A stretch of DNA of 45,170 bases, from contig NZ_DS990392.1 in NCBI RefSeq assembly GCF_000155475.1, positions 318,959 through 364,128 on the forward strand. The letters run 5' to 3'. The stretch is from Helicobacter cinaedi CCUG 18818 = ATCC BAA-847. Lineage in GTDB: Bacteria > Campylobacterota > Campylobacteria > Campylobacterales > Helicobacteraceae. How positions within the stretch are numbered: the first letter of the stretch is position 1; every line of letters starts with the position of its first letter. This document shows, piece by piece, positions 1 through 8,274 of this stretch. The notes under the pieces are model-generated. The model had not been told where the DNA came from. It did no database searches and saw only the letters and a list, made by a program, of their open reading frames with translations. The position numbers and the translations under genes are program-made.

Positions 1-2
1 AT

Positions 3-1607
3 TATAATGTTGTAACGGGTGAGAGTTATAGCCAACTTGATAATTTTGTATTTAAAAATCCGCACAATCTTTCCGCACCTCTTGCTAAGTATGTTGATTT
101 GTTGGTTGGGATTCTCGCCTGTGTTATGATATTGATATGTTTGAGAAAGCAAAGTCTCTTTAAAAATACGCTTATGTGTCTTTTGATTGCTTTTGGTGCA
201 GTTAGCACTCTTAATGCTGCTCATATCGCTACACAGAAGATGGATTTATCATATCGCAATATACCTATCTCGCAAGAAGCAGATTCTCATTTACGAGATC
301 TTTTACCACCTTTTCATCACGATTTAACCAGTTTTAGTAAAGACAAAGAAAATGTTCTTATATTGCTTTTTGATGCCTTTACAGGCTCACATTTGCAGAT
401 TATTTTTGAACAATTCCCAGAATTAAAGCAAGAGTTTCAGGGATTTACTTATTATCCAAATACGCTTTCTCTTGATGGAGATACAATTAGGACGGCACAT
501 ACTATTTTGACTGGACATAATCTATCAGCATTCGCTAATCGCAATTTGAGTATGCAGACATATACGGATAACATTACAGATTCTTTATTAGCGACATATC
601 AAACTTTTAGAAAGTATGGTTTTAAGGTGGATAGTTTTGCTATGCCCCATATTAACAGCTCCCATACGCAAGAAAATATTGATATTTATGATGGATGGGA
701 TAATTATTTTGCAGCGTATTCTAAAATGATGGATTTTGATTCCACATTACAAAACCTTAAAAAACATAATCAGCCTGTTGGTGAAATGGCTTCTATGGGA
801 CTTTTTTATTTCGCTCCTTATATTTTTCGCGCTAGGATTTATAAGGATTTTGAGTTTGGCAATTATTCGTGGATTTTTGGCAAGAAACAGCAGATAGGTA
901 GTTTTATTAATGGTGTCAAACACACTTCGGCATTGCCACTTATTGTAAGAAATTTAAATGTGGACTCTACTTCTAAGACTTTCAAGTATATACATACAAT
1001 GCACACACATTATCCATTTGCACTTAATAAAGATTGTATGCCAGAAATGGATACGCAAAGTCAGCTTCCACAACAATATAGGGCATTTTTTTTAAATATT
1101 CACCATTATGACAATGAGGTTTGTGCAATGAAAGAGACAAAAATTTTACTTGATTTTTTAAAAGACAATGGTATTTATGATAACACAATGATAGTGCTTG
1201 TAAGTGATCACAGCTATAATGATTTGCCTACGCACAATATGCCAAATCAAGCATCGTTTGGCAACAACCCCAATCCCCTTTTAATGATAAAAAAATTGAA
1301 AAGTAATGGTGATTTAAAAACCGATATGCGTTTAATGAGTAATGCTGATGTGTATGGGATTTTATGCGATGAAGTAATGGGTGGGGGAGGGTGTAATGTG
1401 TCTAATATTCTCAAAAACTATCCACAAGAGAGACAGATCATTCATACAAGAAATATTCATTGGACTTCCGAGGCACAAAGAGCGGACCACTTGATGTTTG
1501 AAAAAATATGGCTCATTAAAGATTCTGTGCTTGATCCTAAAAATTTCACAGACATTACAGAATCTGTCAAAAACGGCACTTTTAAGATTGATGGGATAGA
1601 GCATTAA
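3..1607 (+). CDS. Sulfatase/alkaline-phosphatase superfamily phosphotransferase, 5' end outside window
   Basis: The reading frame is open from the first bases of the window, so the true start lies upstream; a TTG at 99 is only an internal codon. A membrane segment is visible at about nt 90-150 (VGILACVMILIC). The soluble part has the metal-site pattern of the alkaline-phosphatase superfamily: NVLILLFDAF with the first Asp at nt 372, a Thr-rich candidate nucleophile region (GDTIRTAHTILTG, about nt 477-515), HTMHTHYPF, and VLVSDHSYND with the Asp-His pair near nt 1205. A Thr nucleophile and membrane anchor fit phosphoethanolamine/phosphoglycerol transferases better than true sulfatases. It lies 36 nt upstream of the phosphoramidate-type genes, so it could transfer a phosphorus-containing group to a surface glycan; that role is inference. 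Substrate unknown. Confidence 0.75.
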   Translation, partial: YNVVTGESYSQLDNFVFKNPHNLSAPLAKYVDLLVGILACVMILICLRKQSLFKNTLMCLLIAFGAVSTLNAAHIATQKMDLSYRNIPISQEADSHLRDLLPPFHHDLTSFSKDKENVLILLFDAFTGSHLQIIFEQFPELKQEFQGFTYYPNTLSLDGDTIRTAHTILTGHNLSAFANRNLSMQTYTDNITDSLLATYQTFRKYGFKVDSFAMPHINSSHTQENIDIYDGWDNYFAAYSKMMDFDSTLQNLKKHNQPVGEMASMGLFYFAPYIFRARIYKDFEFGNYSWIFGKKQQIGSFINGVKHTSALPLIVRNLNVDSTSKTFKYIHTMHTHYPFALNKDCMPEMDTQSQLPQQYRAFFLNIHHYDNEVCAMKETKILLDFLKDNGIYDNTMIVLVSDHSYNDLPTHNMPNQASFGNNPNPLLMIKKLKSNGDLKTDMRLMSNADVYGILCDEVMGGGGCNVSNILKNYPQERQIIHTRNIHWTSEAQRADHLMFEKIWLIKDSVLDPKNFTDITESVKNGTFKIDGIEH

Positions 1608-1643
1608 ATAGCAAGATAGTAGTAAAAATATAAAGGATAAGCT

Positions 1644-2483
1644 GTGGACAAAACATATTGGCGTGAATTTTATAGTAGGTACAAAATCGGTGTAGAACCA
1701 TCACTTTTTGCAAAACTTGTGTATAAAAACTATTTGTTAGAATCCATAAATTGCGATACTAACAAATACGCAGAATCTAACGCTCCATCACTCCTTGAGC
1801 TAGGTTGTGGTAATGGGCGAGATAGTCTCTATTTTGCAAATAATGGTATAGATACAACCGCCATAGATCAAGTGCAAGAGGAAGTAGAGTTTTTGAATGG
1901 TTATGCAAAAACATTGCAAGATTCTAAACAAAGCCCACAAACTAAAAATATCCCACGCTTTCTATGTGGCGATTTCACACAGCTAGATTCCTTTAGTTTT
2001 CAACGACAATTTGATTGTATCTACTCTCGTTTTACCCTGCATTCTGTCAGCAAAGCTCAACAAGATAAAACCTTGGCAGATTGCCTTAAATATTGTAAAG
2101 ATGGCGGAATCTTGAGCGTTGAAGTGAGAGGCGAGAAAAATAGCCTTTGTGGCAAGGGTAAGGCGGTAGAGAATGAGACAAACGCATTTATTTATGATAA
2201 TCACTACCGCAGATTCTTAAACTTCACTCAAACATTGCAAGAGATTAAATCTTTGCGTTTTAGCTCAAATAATGCGACACAAGGGGTATTCAATAAAAAA
2301 ACAGATAACACAAGCAATACCCAAGCAGATACCCGTATAATAACTACGGGGGGGGGGTATAATGCTCTCACTTACCGCTTTAAAATTCTCTATGCAAAAG
2401 AAGATAATGGCTTTGCACCATTTAATAGTGAAGATGACTACTTTATCCGCATTATCGCAAGAAAGGAGCATTGCGAGTCTTAA
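1644..2483 (+). CDS. SAM-dependent methyltransferase, phase-variable (Cj1419/Cj1420-like)
   Basis: The 279-residue product begins at GTG 1644, preceded by AAAGGA. It is a class I methyltransferase with SAM motif I LLELGCGNGRDSLYF (about residues 50-64), an acidic post-I residue in TTAIDQ, and a plausible family end (DDYFIRIIARK). C. jejuni MeOPN loci carry methyltransferases next to the glutamine kinase gene that are thought to O-methylate the phosphoramidate; I recall Cj1420 as also having a poly-G tract. Here 10 G at 2348-2357 encode Gly-Gly-Gly and keep the frame ON. With 9 G the protein would gain a different 80-residue tail ending at 2601, overlapping the next start; with 11 G it stops at once. 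A 114-nt gap separates it from the kinase gene. The methyl acceptor is inferred, not shown. Confidence 0.8.
   Translation: MDKTYWREFYSRYKIGVEPSLFAKLVYKNYLLESINCDTNKYAESNAPSLLELGCGNGRDSLYFANNGIDTTAIDQVQEEVEFLNGYAKTLQDSKQSPQTKNIPRFLCGDFTQLDSFSFQRQFDCIYSRFTLHSVSKAQQDKTLADCLKYCKDGGILSVEVRGEKNSLCGKGKAVENETNAFIYDNHYRRFLNFTQTLQEIKSLRFSSNNATQGVFNKKTDNTSNTQADTRIITTGGGYNALTYRFKILYAKEDNGFAPFNSEDDYFIRIIARKEHCES
2348..2357 (+). repeat. Poly-G contingency tract, 10 G (frame ON)
   Basis: Ten consecutive G lie inside the methyltransferase gene at codons for Thr-Thr-Gly-Gly-Gly-Tyr. The current length keeps the original frame to the stop at 2483. Nine G shifts into the frame stopping at 2601; eleven G creates a stop immediately after the tract. 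The tract is directly followed by TATAAT (2358-2363), as is the tract at 6539. Confidence 0.85.
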
Positions 2484-2597
2484 GGCAATTCTCACATTAC
2501 ATCGTAAGCTAACCTCCAAACTAAGCCTTGAATCTAGCCATAGCTTCACGAATAACTCCCTATTTACACTATCCACAAAGCCTAGCAGGATTGCCTT

Positions 2598-5462
2598 ATG
2601 ATTATTTGGATTATGGGCTTAAATGGTGCTGGGAAAAGCAGCGTAGCACAAGAGCTAAGTAAGATTCTAGACAAAAGAGAGATTGAAAATATTATCCTTG
2701 ATGGGAATCATCTGCGTGAGATTTTTGAGCAAAATGGCTATGATAGGGCTTCTCGTATCGCCCTTGGTATCCGCTATGCCGAGCTTGCCAAGAGTCTCTC
2801 TTCACAATCTAGCAAGGCTGTGATTATCGCAGCAAATGGTATGTTAGAAGAGGTGTGTGCGTATAATCGTCTGCATTTGAGTGAGTATTATGAGATATTC
2901 CTTGATGTGCCAAAATCCGTGCTTGAAAAGCGAGATTCTGCGGGGATTTATAGCAAGTTTAAATCTGGGCTCGTGCGGAATGTCGGCGGACTTGACTTAG
3001 AAGTGGATATTCCACAAGCACATTTACATATCTCCTATGATAGTGCTTTGACACCTTATGACATAGCCTTGAGAATTGATAGCTTTTTGCGTGAAAGCAA
3101 AGCCCAAAACTCTACACAACGCCACACACAAAGCGTAGAAAATAATATTTTAGACACAAAAGCTAAAACACTACAAAATCTCCATTCAAAGCTTCAATAC
3201 GCTAAGATTCTGCCTTTATGGATTCTAAGCAAAAAGGATTTTTTAGAATCTAGTGCATTCAATCATCTTTTACAAGAGCTAGATTCTACACCTTTTACTT
3301 CCTTTATCGTGCGTTCATCAGCAAAGAGTGAAGATGGCTTTTCTCACTCAAATGCCGGGGCCTATGCGAGTTTTCTACATATCAAAAAAGATGAGCTAAA
3401 AGAGCATATTTTTGAAGTTTTTGCTTCATATCACAAAGAGATTGATGATAAAAACAAGGCATTTTCAAGTGTAGCAAATGATGAAGTGGTGCTTATTCAG
3501 CCTATGGCAGAGGGTATTATCTGCTCTGGTGTGGCTTTTAATAGGCAGCCAAAGTCAAATGCTCCTTATTATGTCATAGAATATTCTTTAGAATCTACCC
3601 ACGCTATCACAAGTGGAGAGGCTAACACGCAGACTTTTTATATCGCTCATTGCACTAAAAAGATTAACAATGCGCATTTACAAAAGATTGTAAGGCTTTT
3701 GCGTGAGCTAGAATCGCTCATTCCGCATACGCCACTTGATGTGGAGTTTGGTATCACAGACAAGGAAATCTATTGCTTTCAAGTCCGCCCCCTGCTTGTA
3801 AAAACGCACAAGCAATACCCATCGCATAGCATACAACTCACTTTACTTAAAAACAAGATTCACTCTATCCTAAAGCCCCACCCCTCACTGCAAGGCACAA
3901 AAGGCATACTTGGGATTATGCCTGATTGGAATCCTGCTGAGATTATCGGGCTGCACCCACACCCCCTAGCCCTTTCTTTGTATGCTAATCTCATTACAGA
4001 TTCTGTATATGCGACACAAAGGGCGGAGTATGGCTATAAAGATGTGAGTGCCAATCCGCTGATTTATAATCTACACGGCAAACCTTATGTTGATGTGAGG
4101 GCAAGTTTTAATTCATTTTTGCCGCGGCATTTGAGAGATGATATAAGTCAAATGCTTGTTAATTTTTACTTGCATCGATTAAGGGAGAATCCGCATTGGC
4201 ACGATAAGGTAGAGTTTGAGATTCTCTTTGATAGCTATTATTTTGATACACCAAGAAGGATAGAGATTTTAAGCGAATATGGCTTTGGAGCAAAGCAAAT
4301 AAATGAGATAACAAAAGAGCTAAAAGCCCTAACAAACAACATTATCGCAAATAAAATCTACACCACGGATATACAAAAGCTAGAGATTTTAAGTCATAAA
4401 CGAGAGCAGATTCTAAGCTTTGAAAGCTCTCTACTTGAGAAAATCTATTGGCTTTTGCAAGATTGTAGAAACTATGGTACAAAGCCTTTTGTGGGATTGG
4501 CACGCATTGGCTTTATGGCAATGGGCTTTTTGAATGCATTAGTGAAAGAACAGATTCTAGACGAATGGCAAAAGCAAAATTTTATTCAATCTTTAGAGTG
4601 TATAACCTCTCACTTTGCCACCGATTTGCATCATCTCTCAAAAAATGACTTTTTGCGTAAATATGGGCATTTGCGTCCGGGGACTTATGATATTTTATCG
4701 CCACGATATGATGAAGGCTTTGATTTTTATTTTAAGCACAAAACCCCGCTAAACTTACATAAAGAAAGCTTCAATCTAAGCTTAGAGCAGATTAAAGCCA
4801 TTGATAGCCTTTTAAAAGAGCATAGCATACAAACTGATGTGCTAGGCTTTTTTGACTTTATCGCCACAGGCATTATATACAGAGAGCAGTCTAAGTTTGA
4901 ATTTAGCAAGAATCTAAGCACGGCTTTAAGCCTTATAGCAAAGCTTGGAGCGGAGTTTGGACTAAGCAGTGAAGATATGAGCTATTGCGATGTGGATATT
5001 TTCTTTAAAGCCTATCGCACTTCTAATAATTTGGAGCGTTTGATTTTAGAATCCATTGAATATGGCAAAAGCTCCTATGAGCTGCAACAAGCCATTATCC
5101 TGCCTCCACTTATCACAGATGAATCTCAAGCAGAATACTTTAGCATTGCTGAATCTATGCCAAATTTCATCACACAAAAACGCATAAAAGGGCAGGTGCT
5201 TCACTTAAAAGATGAGATAAAGGCGGATTTAACTCAAAAAATTGTGTGTATTTCAAGGGCGGATCCGGGTTTTGATTGGATTTTTTCACACGATATTAAG
5301 GGGCTTATTACGGAGTTTGGCGGGGCAAATTCACATATGGCAATACGAGCAAATGAGCTTGGGATTCCAGCCGTGATTGGCTGTGGGGAGAAGTTTGCGA
5401 CATTTGCAGCAGCAGGGGCGGTAGAAATTGATTGTGCGAATTCTAAGGTGGTTGTGCTATGA
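2598..5462 (+). CDS. Fused cytidine diphosphoramidate kinase (CysC-like) / L-glutamine kinase
   Basis: This 954-residue protein joins two enzymes. Residues 1 to about 170 are an APS-kinase-like P-loop kinase (Walker A GLNGAGKSS at residues 7-15, then DGNHLRE). Residues about 200-954 are a PEP-synthase-like enzyme: ATP-grasp part (FIVRSSAKSEDGFS, VLIQPMAEG, DVEFGI...FQVRPLL) and a C-terminal phosphohistidine swivelling domain (GGANSHMAIRA, catalytic His near residue 913). In C. jejuni these are separate proteins of about 170 and 780 residues, Cj1415 (phosphorylates CDP-amidate) and Cj1418 (ATP-dependent phosphorylation of the glutamine amide nitrogen); their summed length matches this fusion. 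It overlaps the hydrolase gene by ATGA, so the two are translationally coupled. Cytoplasmic. Family assignment is strong; substrate identity is inferred from context. Confidence 0.85.
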   Translation: MIIWIMGLNGAGKSSVAQELSKILDKREIENIILDGNHLREIFEQNGYDRASRIALGIRYAELAKSLSSQSSKAVIIAANGMLEEVCAYNRLHLSEYYEIFLDVPKSVLEKRDSAGIYSKFKSGLVRNVGGLDLEVDIPQAHLHISYDSALTPYDIALRIDSFLRESKAQNSTQRHTQSVENNILDTKAKTLQNLHSKLQYAKILPLWILSKKDFLESSAFNHLLQELDSTPFTSFIVRSSAKSEDGFSHSNAGAYASFLHIKKDELKEHIFEVFASYHKEIDDKNKAFSSVANDEVVLIQPMAEGIICSGVAFNRQPKSNAPYYVIEYSLESTHAITSGEANTQTFYIAHCTKKINNAHLQKIVRLLRELESLIPHTPLDVEFGITDKEIYCFQVRPLLVKTHKQYPSHSIQLTLLKNKIHSILKPHPSLQGTKGILGIMPDWNPAEIIGLHPHPLALSLYANLITDSVYATQRAEYGYKDVSANPLIYNLHGKPYVDVRASFNSFLPRHLRDDISQMLVNFYLHRLRENPHWHDKVEFEILFDSYYFDTPRRIEILSEYGFGAKQINEITKELKALTNNIIANKIYTTDIQKLEILSHKREQILSFESSLLEKIYWLLQDCRNYGTKPFVGLARIGFMAMGFLNALVKEQILDEWQKQNFIQSLECITSHFATDLHHLSKNDFLRKYGHLRPGTYDILSPRYDEGFDFYFKHKTPLNLHKESFNLSLEQIKAIDSLLKEHSIQTDVLGFFDFIATGIIYREQSKFEFSKNLSTALSLIAKLGAEFGLSSEDMSYCDVDIFFKAYRTSNNLERLILESIEYGKSSYELQQAIILPPLITDESQAEYFSIAESMPNFITQKRIKGQVLHLKDEIKADLTQKIVCISRADPGFDWIFSHDIKGLITEFGGANSHMAIRANELGIPAVIGCGEKFATFAAAGAVEIDCANSKVVVL

Positions 5463-6034
5463 CTGCTTTGATAACCCAAAGAATCTGCCACCACAAGCCC
5501 TATAATGAGCTATGGGAATGCTTAGATGTAGCCTTGTATGAGTATTTGCTAAAGTGTGATTGCAGGGGCTTTGGTGTGTCTTTTAGTCAAAAAGATTATA
5601 TTGCTGAAATATTTAAAGATAAAGAAGTGCTTGTGCTAAGTGGGGGCAATGACATTGGGCAGTATCCCAAGCGAGATGAATTTGAGTTTATGCTACTTGA
5701 GTATGCGTTACAACATAATAAAAAGATTCTAGCAATATGCCGTGGTATGCAGATTGTAGCGACATATTTTGGATTAAAACTTCACAAAAGCACACACGCC
5801 GTTAAAGAATACCACGCCCTAAGCGGCACACTTACACATAGTGTGCATAGCTATCATAATTTTTGTATCAAGGAAGTGCCAAGTGGATTTGAGAATCTAG
5901 CTTATGTTGAGAGTGAGATAGAGGCGATGAAAAGTAGGCAGATTCTAGCGTTAATGTGGCATCCAGAGCGAGAGAGACAAGATTCTACTATACAAGCAGA
6001 TAGGGCTTTAATCTCTCAATTTTTACAAACTTAA
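5459..6034 (+). CDS. Class I glutamine amidotransferase-like, gamma-glutamyl-CDP-amidate hydrolase (Cj1417-like)
   Basis: The 191-residue product is a PuuD-like class I GATase: GGNDIGQYPKRDEFE (residues 62-76), nucleophile Cys94 in ICRGMQ, and catalytic His168 and Glu170 in MWHPE. The start ATG overlaps the stop of the glutamine kinase gene by four bases. In C. jejuni the equivalent enzyme Cj1417 hydrolyses gamma-glutamyl-CDP-amidate to CDP-amidate and glutamate, the third step of phosphoramidate synthesis. With the glutamine kinase and the cytidylyltransferase at 7505 nearby, that role is the best prediction. It is soluble with no signal peptide. A generic peptidase or gamma-glutamyl hydrolase is the alternative if context is ignored. 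Confidence 0.83.
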   Translation: MTALITQRICHHKPYNELWECLDVALYEYLLKCDCRGFGVSFSQKDYIAEIFKDKEVLVLSGGNDIGQYPKRDEFEFMLLEYALQHNKKILAICRGMQIVATYFGLKLHKSTHAVKEYHALSGTLTHSVHSYHNFCIKEVPSGFENLAYVESEIEAMKSRQILALMWHPERERQDSTIQADRALISQFLQT

Positions 6035-6043
6035 GGGGCAAAA

Positions 6044-6586
6044 ATGTATCCATATATCACAGAAAATAACCTAAACCTACCACAAAGCTACAATTACACC
6101 GCCTTTGGTGGCGTGGCATTTTTACAAGAGTATCTTTCTACACGCAGGGCTTTATTTACATTTTTATGCGAACCAGCCCAAAATCAAGGTAAAAATATGG
6201 AGCAAAGAGAGCTAGAATCTGTCAATGACTATATTTTAGAATCTTGTAAAAACGAGAAAATACTAAAGCTTGTGATTAAAACTTTTGAGATTAATAAAAG
6301 GCTGTATATATCTTATGATAAAGGGGTTTCTAGATTTTCTAACGAAGAGATTTTAAAGCCAGATAAGATGAGTTCATATACGCATATTGATAATTATTTA
6401 TGCTTTGCTAAAGCCTTATGTGCGTTTTTTGCTCAAACACATAATCTTTTGTATCTTAATACTTTGCTAAAACTTAACGATACGCTTTTATCACTTATTT
6501 ATAATCCTGCTATGGATTTGGCAGTGTTAGATTCTAGCGGGGGGGGGGGGTATAATGCCTTACCTAGCCAAAAGCGTGAAATGTGA
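6044..6586 (+). CDS. N-terminal half of phase-variable formyltransferase-like gene (frame OFF)
   Basis: ATG 6044 lies just after the hydrolase stop. The frame encodes about 165 residues of unrecognised sequence, reaches a run of 12 G (6539-6550), then ends after an aberrant tail (SGGGGYNALPSQKREM). Removing one G (11, or 8/14) would join it to the frame of the downstream half and give a product of about 487 residues ending at 7508. The junction, the overlap of the two frames and the neighbouring poly-G genes indicate one gene switched OFF by slipped-strand mispairing. The N-terminal domain has no motif I can name; its role, perhaps acceptor recognition, is unknown. Confidence 0.75.
   Translation: MYPYITENNLNLPQSYNYTAFGGVAFLQEYLSTRRALFTFLCEPAQNQGKNMEQRELESVNDYILESCKNEKILKLVIKTFEINKRLYISYDKGVSRFSNEEILKPDKMSSYTHIDNYLCFAKALCAFFAQTHNLLYLNTLLKLNDTLLSLIYNPAMDLAVLDSSGGGGYNALPSQKREM
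6539..6550 (+). repeat. Poly-G contingency tract, 12 G (frame OFF)
   Basis: Twelve G sit where the two frames of the formyltransferase-like gene meet. Eleven G joins the frames; twelve leads to a stop at 6586; thirteen gives an immediate stop (GTA TAA). TATAAT follows directly at 6551-6556. Confidence 0.85.
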
Positions 6587-7508
6587 AATAGAAGGTGTGA
6601 AAATGATAGCACAAAAAGCAGGGTTTCAACCTTGCGTGGATTTTATAGAATCTGCGAGTGTTGATAGGCAGATTCTAGCACACAATGATTTGCAAATAGA
6701 GTTACAAGCAGAGCTGCAACAGCTTAAATCCTTGATAGATTCTATCAAAGACTATGAGTATAAGGACACTCCGCTTGATTTTGGCTCTATAAATGCTCCT
6801 GCAAAGTGTGTAGAGCTAGAATCTAGCCTTGCTATGATATATGCCCTAAGCTCTCGTTCAAATATCTACTTTCAAGCGATGTTGCAATGTGGTATCGTCC
6901 CAAGCCATATTGTGATTTTAGGCAATGCCCTTGAAGCAGGGCAAGTCATTTTACAGATTCAAGACTTAGGCATTAGCACACATTGCATTGATACACAGGA
7001 TATTAATGATGAAGCGGTGTTTAGTTGTGTGGAAAGTTTGCCACAAAAATATGTGATTTATTCAGGCTATGGCGGGGGGATTTTAGAATCTAAATATTTT
7101 CATATTCCAAAGCATTTTATCCATATCCACGCTGGGAAGCTCCCGCAGTATAAAGGCTCAACGACTTGCTATTACTCACTTTTAGAAGAGGGGGAGATTT
7201 GCTCAACTGCTATGTTTTTAAACGATGGGCTTGATTGTGGCGATATGCTAGGCTTTTTTAGCCTTAGCTCAAAGCAATTATGCGAGTTTGCTAACACGGA
7301 TATTGATACTACCCTTGAGCCTTATATCCGCTCTCAAGCTCTTGTAAAAGTGCTTTTAGAATACAAGCAAAATGGGGCTTTTAGCCTAACTTCGCAAAAT
7401 CGCAAAGAGGGCGAGACATATTATAGAATCCACCCGACTTTGAAGCACCTTGCGTTGTTTTCTTGTTTTGGTAATTGGGACATATCAGCAAATGGAGGCA
7501 CACAATGA
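6555..7508 (+). CDS. C-terminal half of phase-variable formyltransferase-like gene
   Basis: This frame is open through the poly-G tract and carries the recognisable domain. At residues about 95-240 it has a formyltransferase fold pattern: ILGNALEAG, VIYSGYGGGIL, then HFIHIHAGKLPQYKGS and FLNDGLDCGDML, corresponding to the family's N-x-H...LP-x-x-x-G and D-G-x-D-x-G motifs. The usual catalytic Asn is His here (His190; the second His is 192), while the catalytic Asp region is kept. Such enzymes usually move a formyl group from 10-formyl-tetrahydrofolate to an amine. Whether this one acts on a sugar, a phosphoramidate intermediate or something else cannot be told. The ATG at 6555 is probably not a natural start because it lies against the G tract with no ribosome binding site. 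Its stop overlaps the next ATG (ATGA). Confidence 0.75.
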   Translation: MPYLAKSVKCEIEGVKMIAQKAGFQPCVDFIESASVDRQILAHNDLQIELQAELQQLKSLIDSIKDYEYKDTPLDFGSINAPAKCVELESSLAMIYALSSRSNIYFQAMLQCGIVPSHIVILGNALEAGQVILQIQDLGISTHCIDTQDINDEAVFSCVESLPQKYVIYSGYGGGILESKYFHIPKHFIHIHAGKLPQYKGSTTCYYSLLEEGEICSTAMFLNDGLDCGDMLGFFSLSSKQLCEFANTDIDTTLEPYIRSQALVKVLLEYKQNGAFSLTSQNRKEGETYYRIHPTLKHLALFSCFGNWDISANGGTQ

Positions 7509-8272
7509 AAGCTCTTATCTTAGCAGCAGGACGCGGTAGTCGTATGCAGGAATTGACACAAGAGAAGCCCAAATGTTTGGTTGAACTTCACAAAAAGCCG
7601 CTTTTGCTCTACCAAATTGAAGCGTTAAAAAACGCTGGGATAGATGATATAGGCATTGTTGTGGGCTATGCTAGGGAATGCTTAGAATCTTATATAAAGC
7701 ACTTTAATCTACACAGCATTATCAATCCGCAATGGGCAGATTCTAATATGATTTACTCCCTGTATTGTGCAAAAGAGTGGCTAATGGATAGCGATAGGGT
7801 GGTGGTGAGTTATAGCGATATTTTTTATAGCGTTGCTGCGATAGATTCTCTGCTTAAAAGCAAAGATGATATAGGAATCTTATATAGCACACAATGGCGT
7901 AAGCTGTGGGAATTGCGTTTTGATGAGCCACTGCTTGATGCGGAGAGCTTTAAGCAAAGCGATGGAGTCTTGCGAGAGATTGGCTTAAAAGCACAGAATC
8001 TAGATGAGATACAAGGGCAGTATATGGGATTACTATCTTTTAGCCTTCAAGGCTTACGCACCCTTTTTTCTTTAAGTGAAAATCTCCCAAAAACAACGGA
8101 TAGCACCACGCTTTTAAATACCCTGCTTAAAAATGGGCAGAAGATAGCCTGTATGCATTATAGTGGCATTTGGGGCGAATGTGATAATAAAGATGATTTG
8201 AATCTTTATAAATCACTTTTCACTCCAAGTGATTTAGAAACTCTCACTCAAAAACCCACTTTAAAAGGATAA
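7505..8272 (+). CDS. CTP:phosphoglutamine cytidylyltransferase-like nucleotidyltransferase (Cj1416-like)
   Basis: The start is ATG 7505, with GGAGG nearby upstream and an ATGA overlap with the preceding stop, giving 255 residues; the longer frame from 7475 has no ribosome binding site. The protein opens with the sugar-nucleotidyltransferase signature LILAAGRGSRM...EKPKCLVEL, followed by YQIEALKNAGI and a metal-binding region VVVSYSDIFY. C. jejuni Cj1416 is similar in size (about 253 residues) and converts phosphoglutamine plus CTP to gamma-glutamyl-CDP-amidate. The presence of the kinase and hydrolase genes in the same run supports the same role. A phosphocholine-type (LicC) cytidylyltransferase is the main alternative from sequence alone. 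Confidence 0.82.
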   Translation: MKALILAAGRGSRMQELTQEKPKCLVELHKKPLLLYQIEALKNAGIDDIGIVVGYARECLESYIKHFNLHSIINPQWADSNMIYSLYCAKEWLMDSDRVVVSYSDIFYSVAAIDSLLKSKDDIGILYSTQWRKLWELRFDEPLLDAESFKQSDGVLREIGLKAQNLDEIQGQYMGLLSFSLQGLRTLFSLSENLPKTTDSTTLLNTLLKNGQKIACMHYSGIWGECDNKDDLNLYKSLFTPSDLETLTQKPTLKG

Positions 8273-8274
8273 GT

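Noticed and set aside
1375-1394. G-rich stretch in the sulfatase-superfamily gene as a contingency tract
   Set aside because: The run is interrupted by T and A; the longest pure stretch is five G, too short for frequent slippage.
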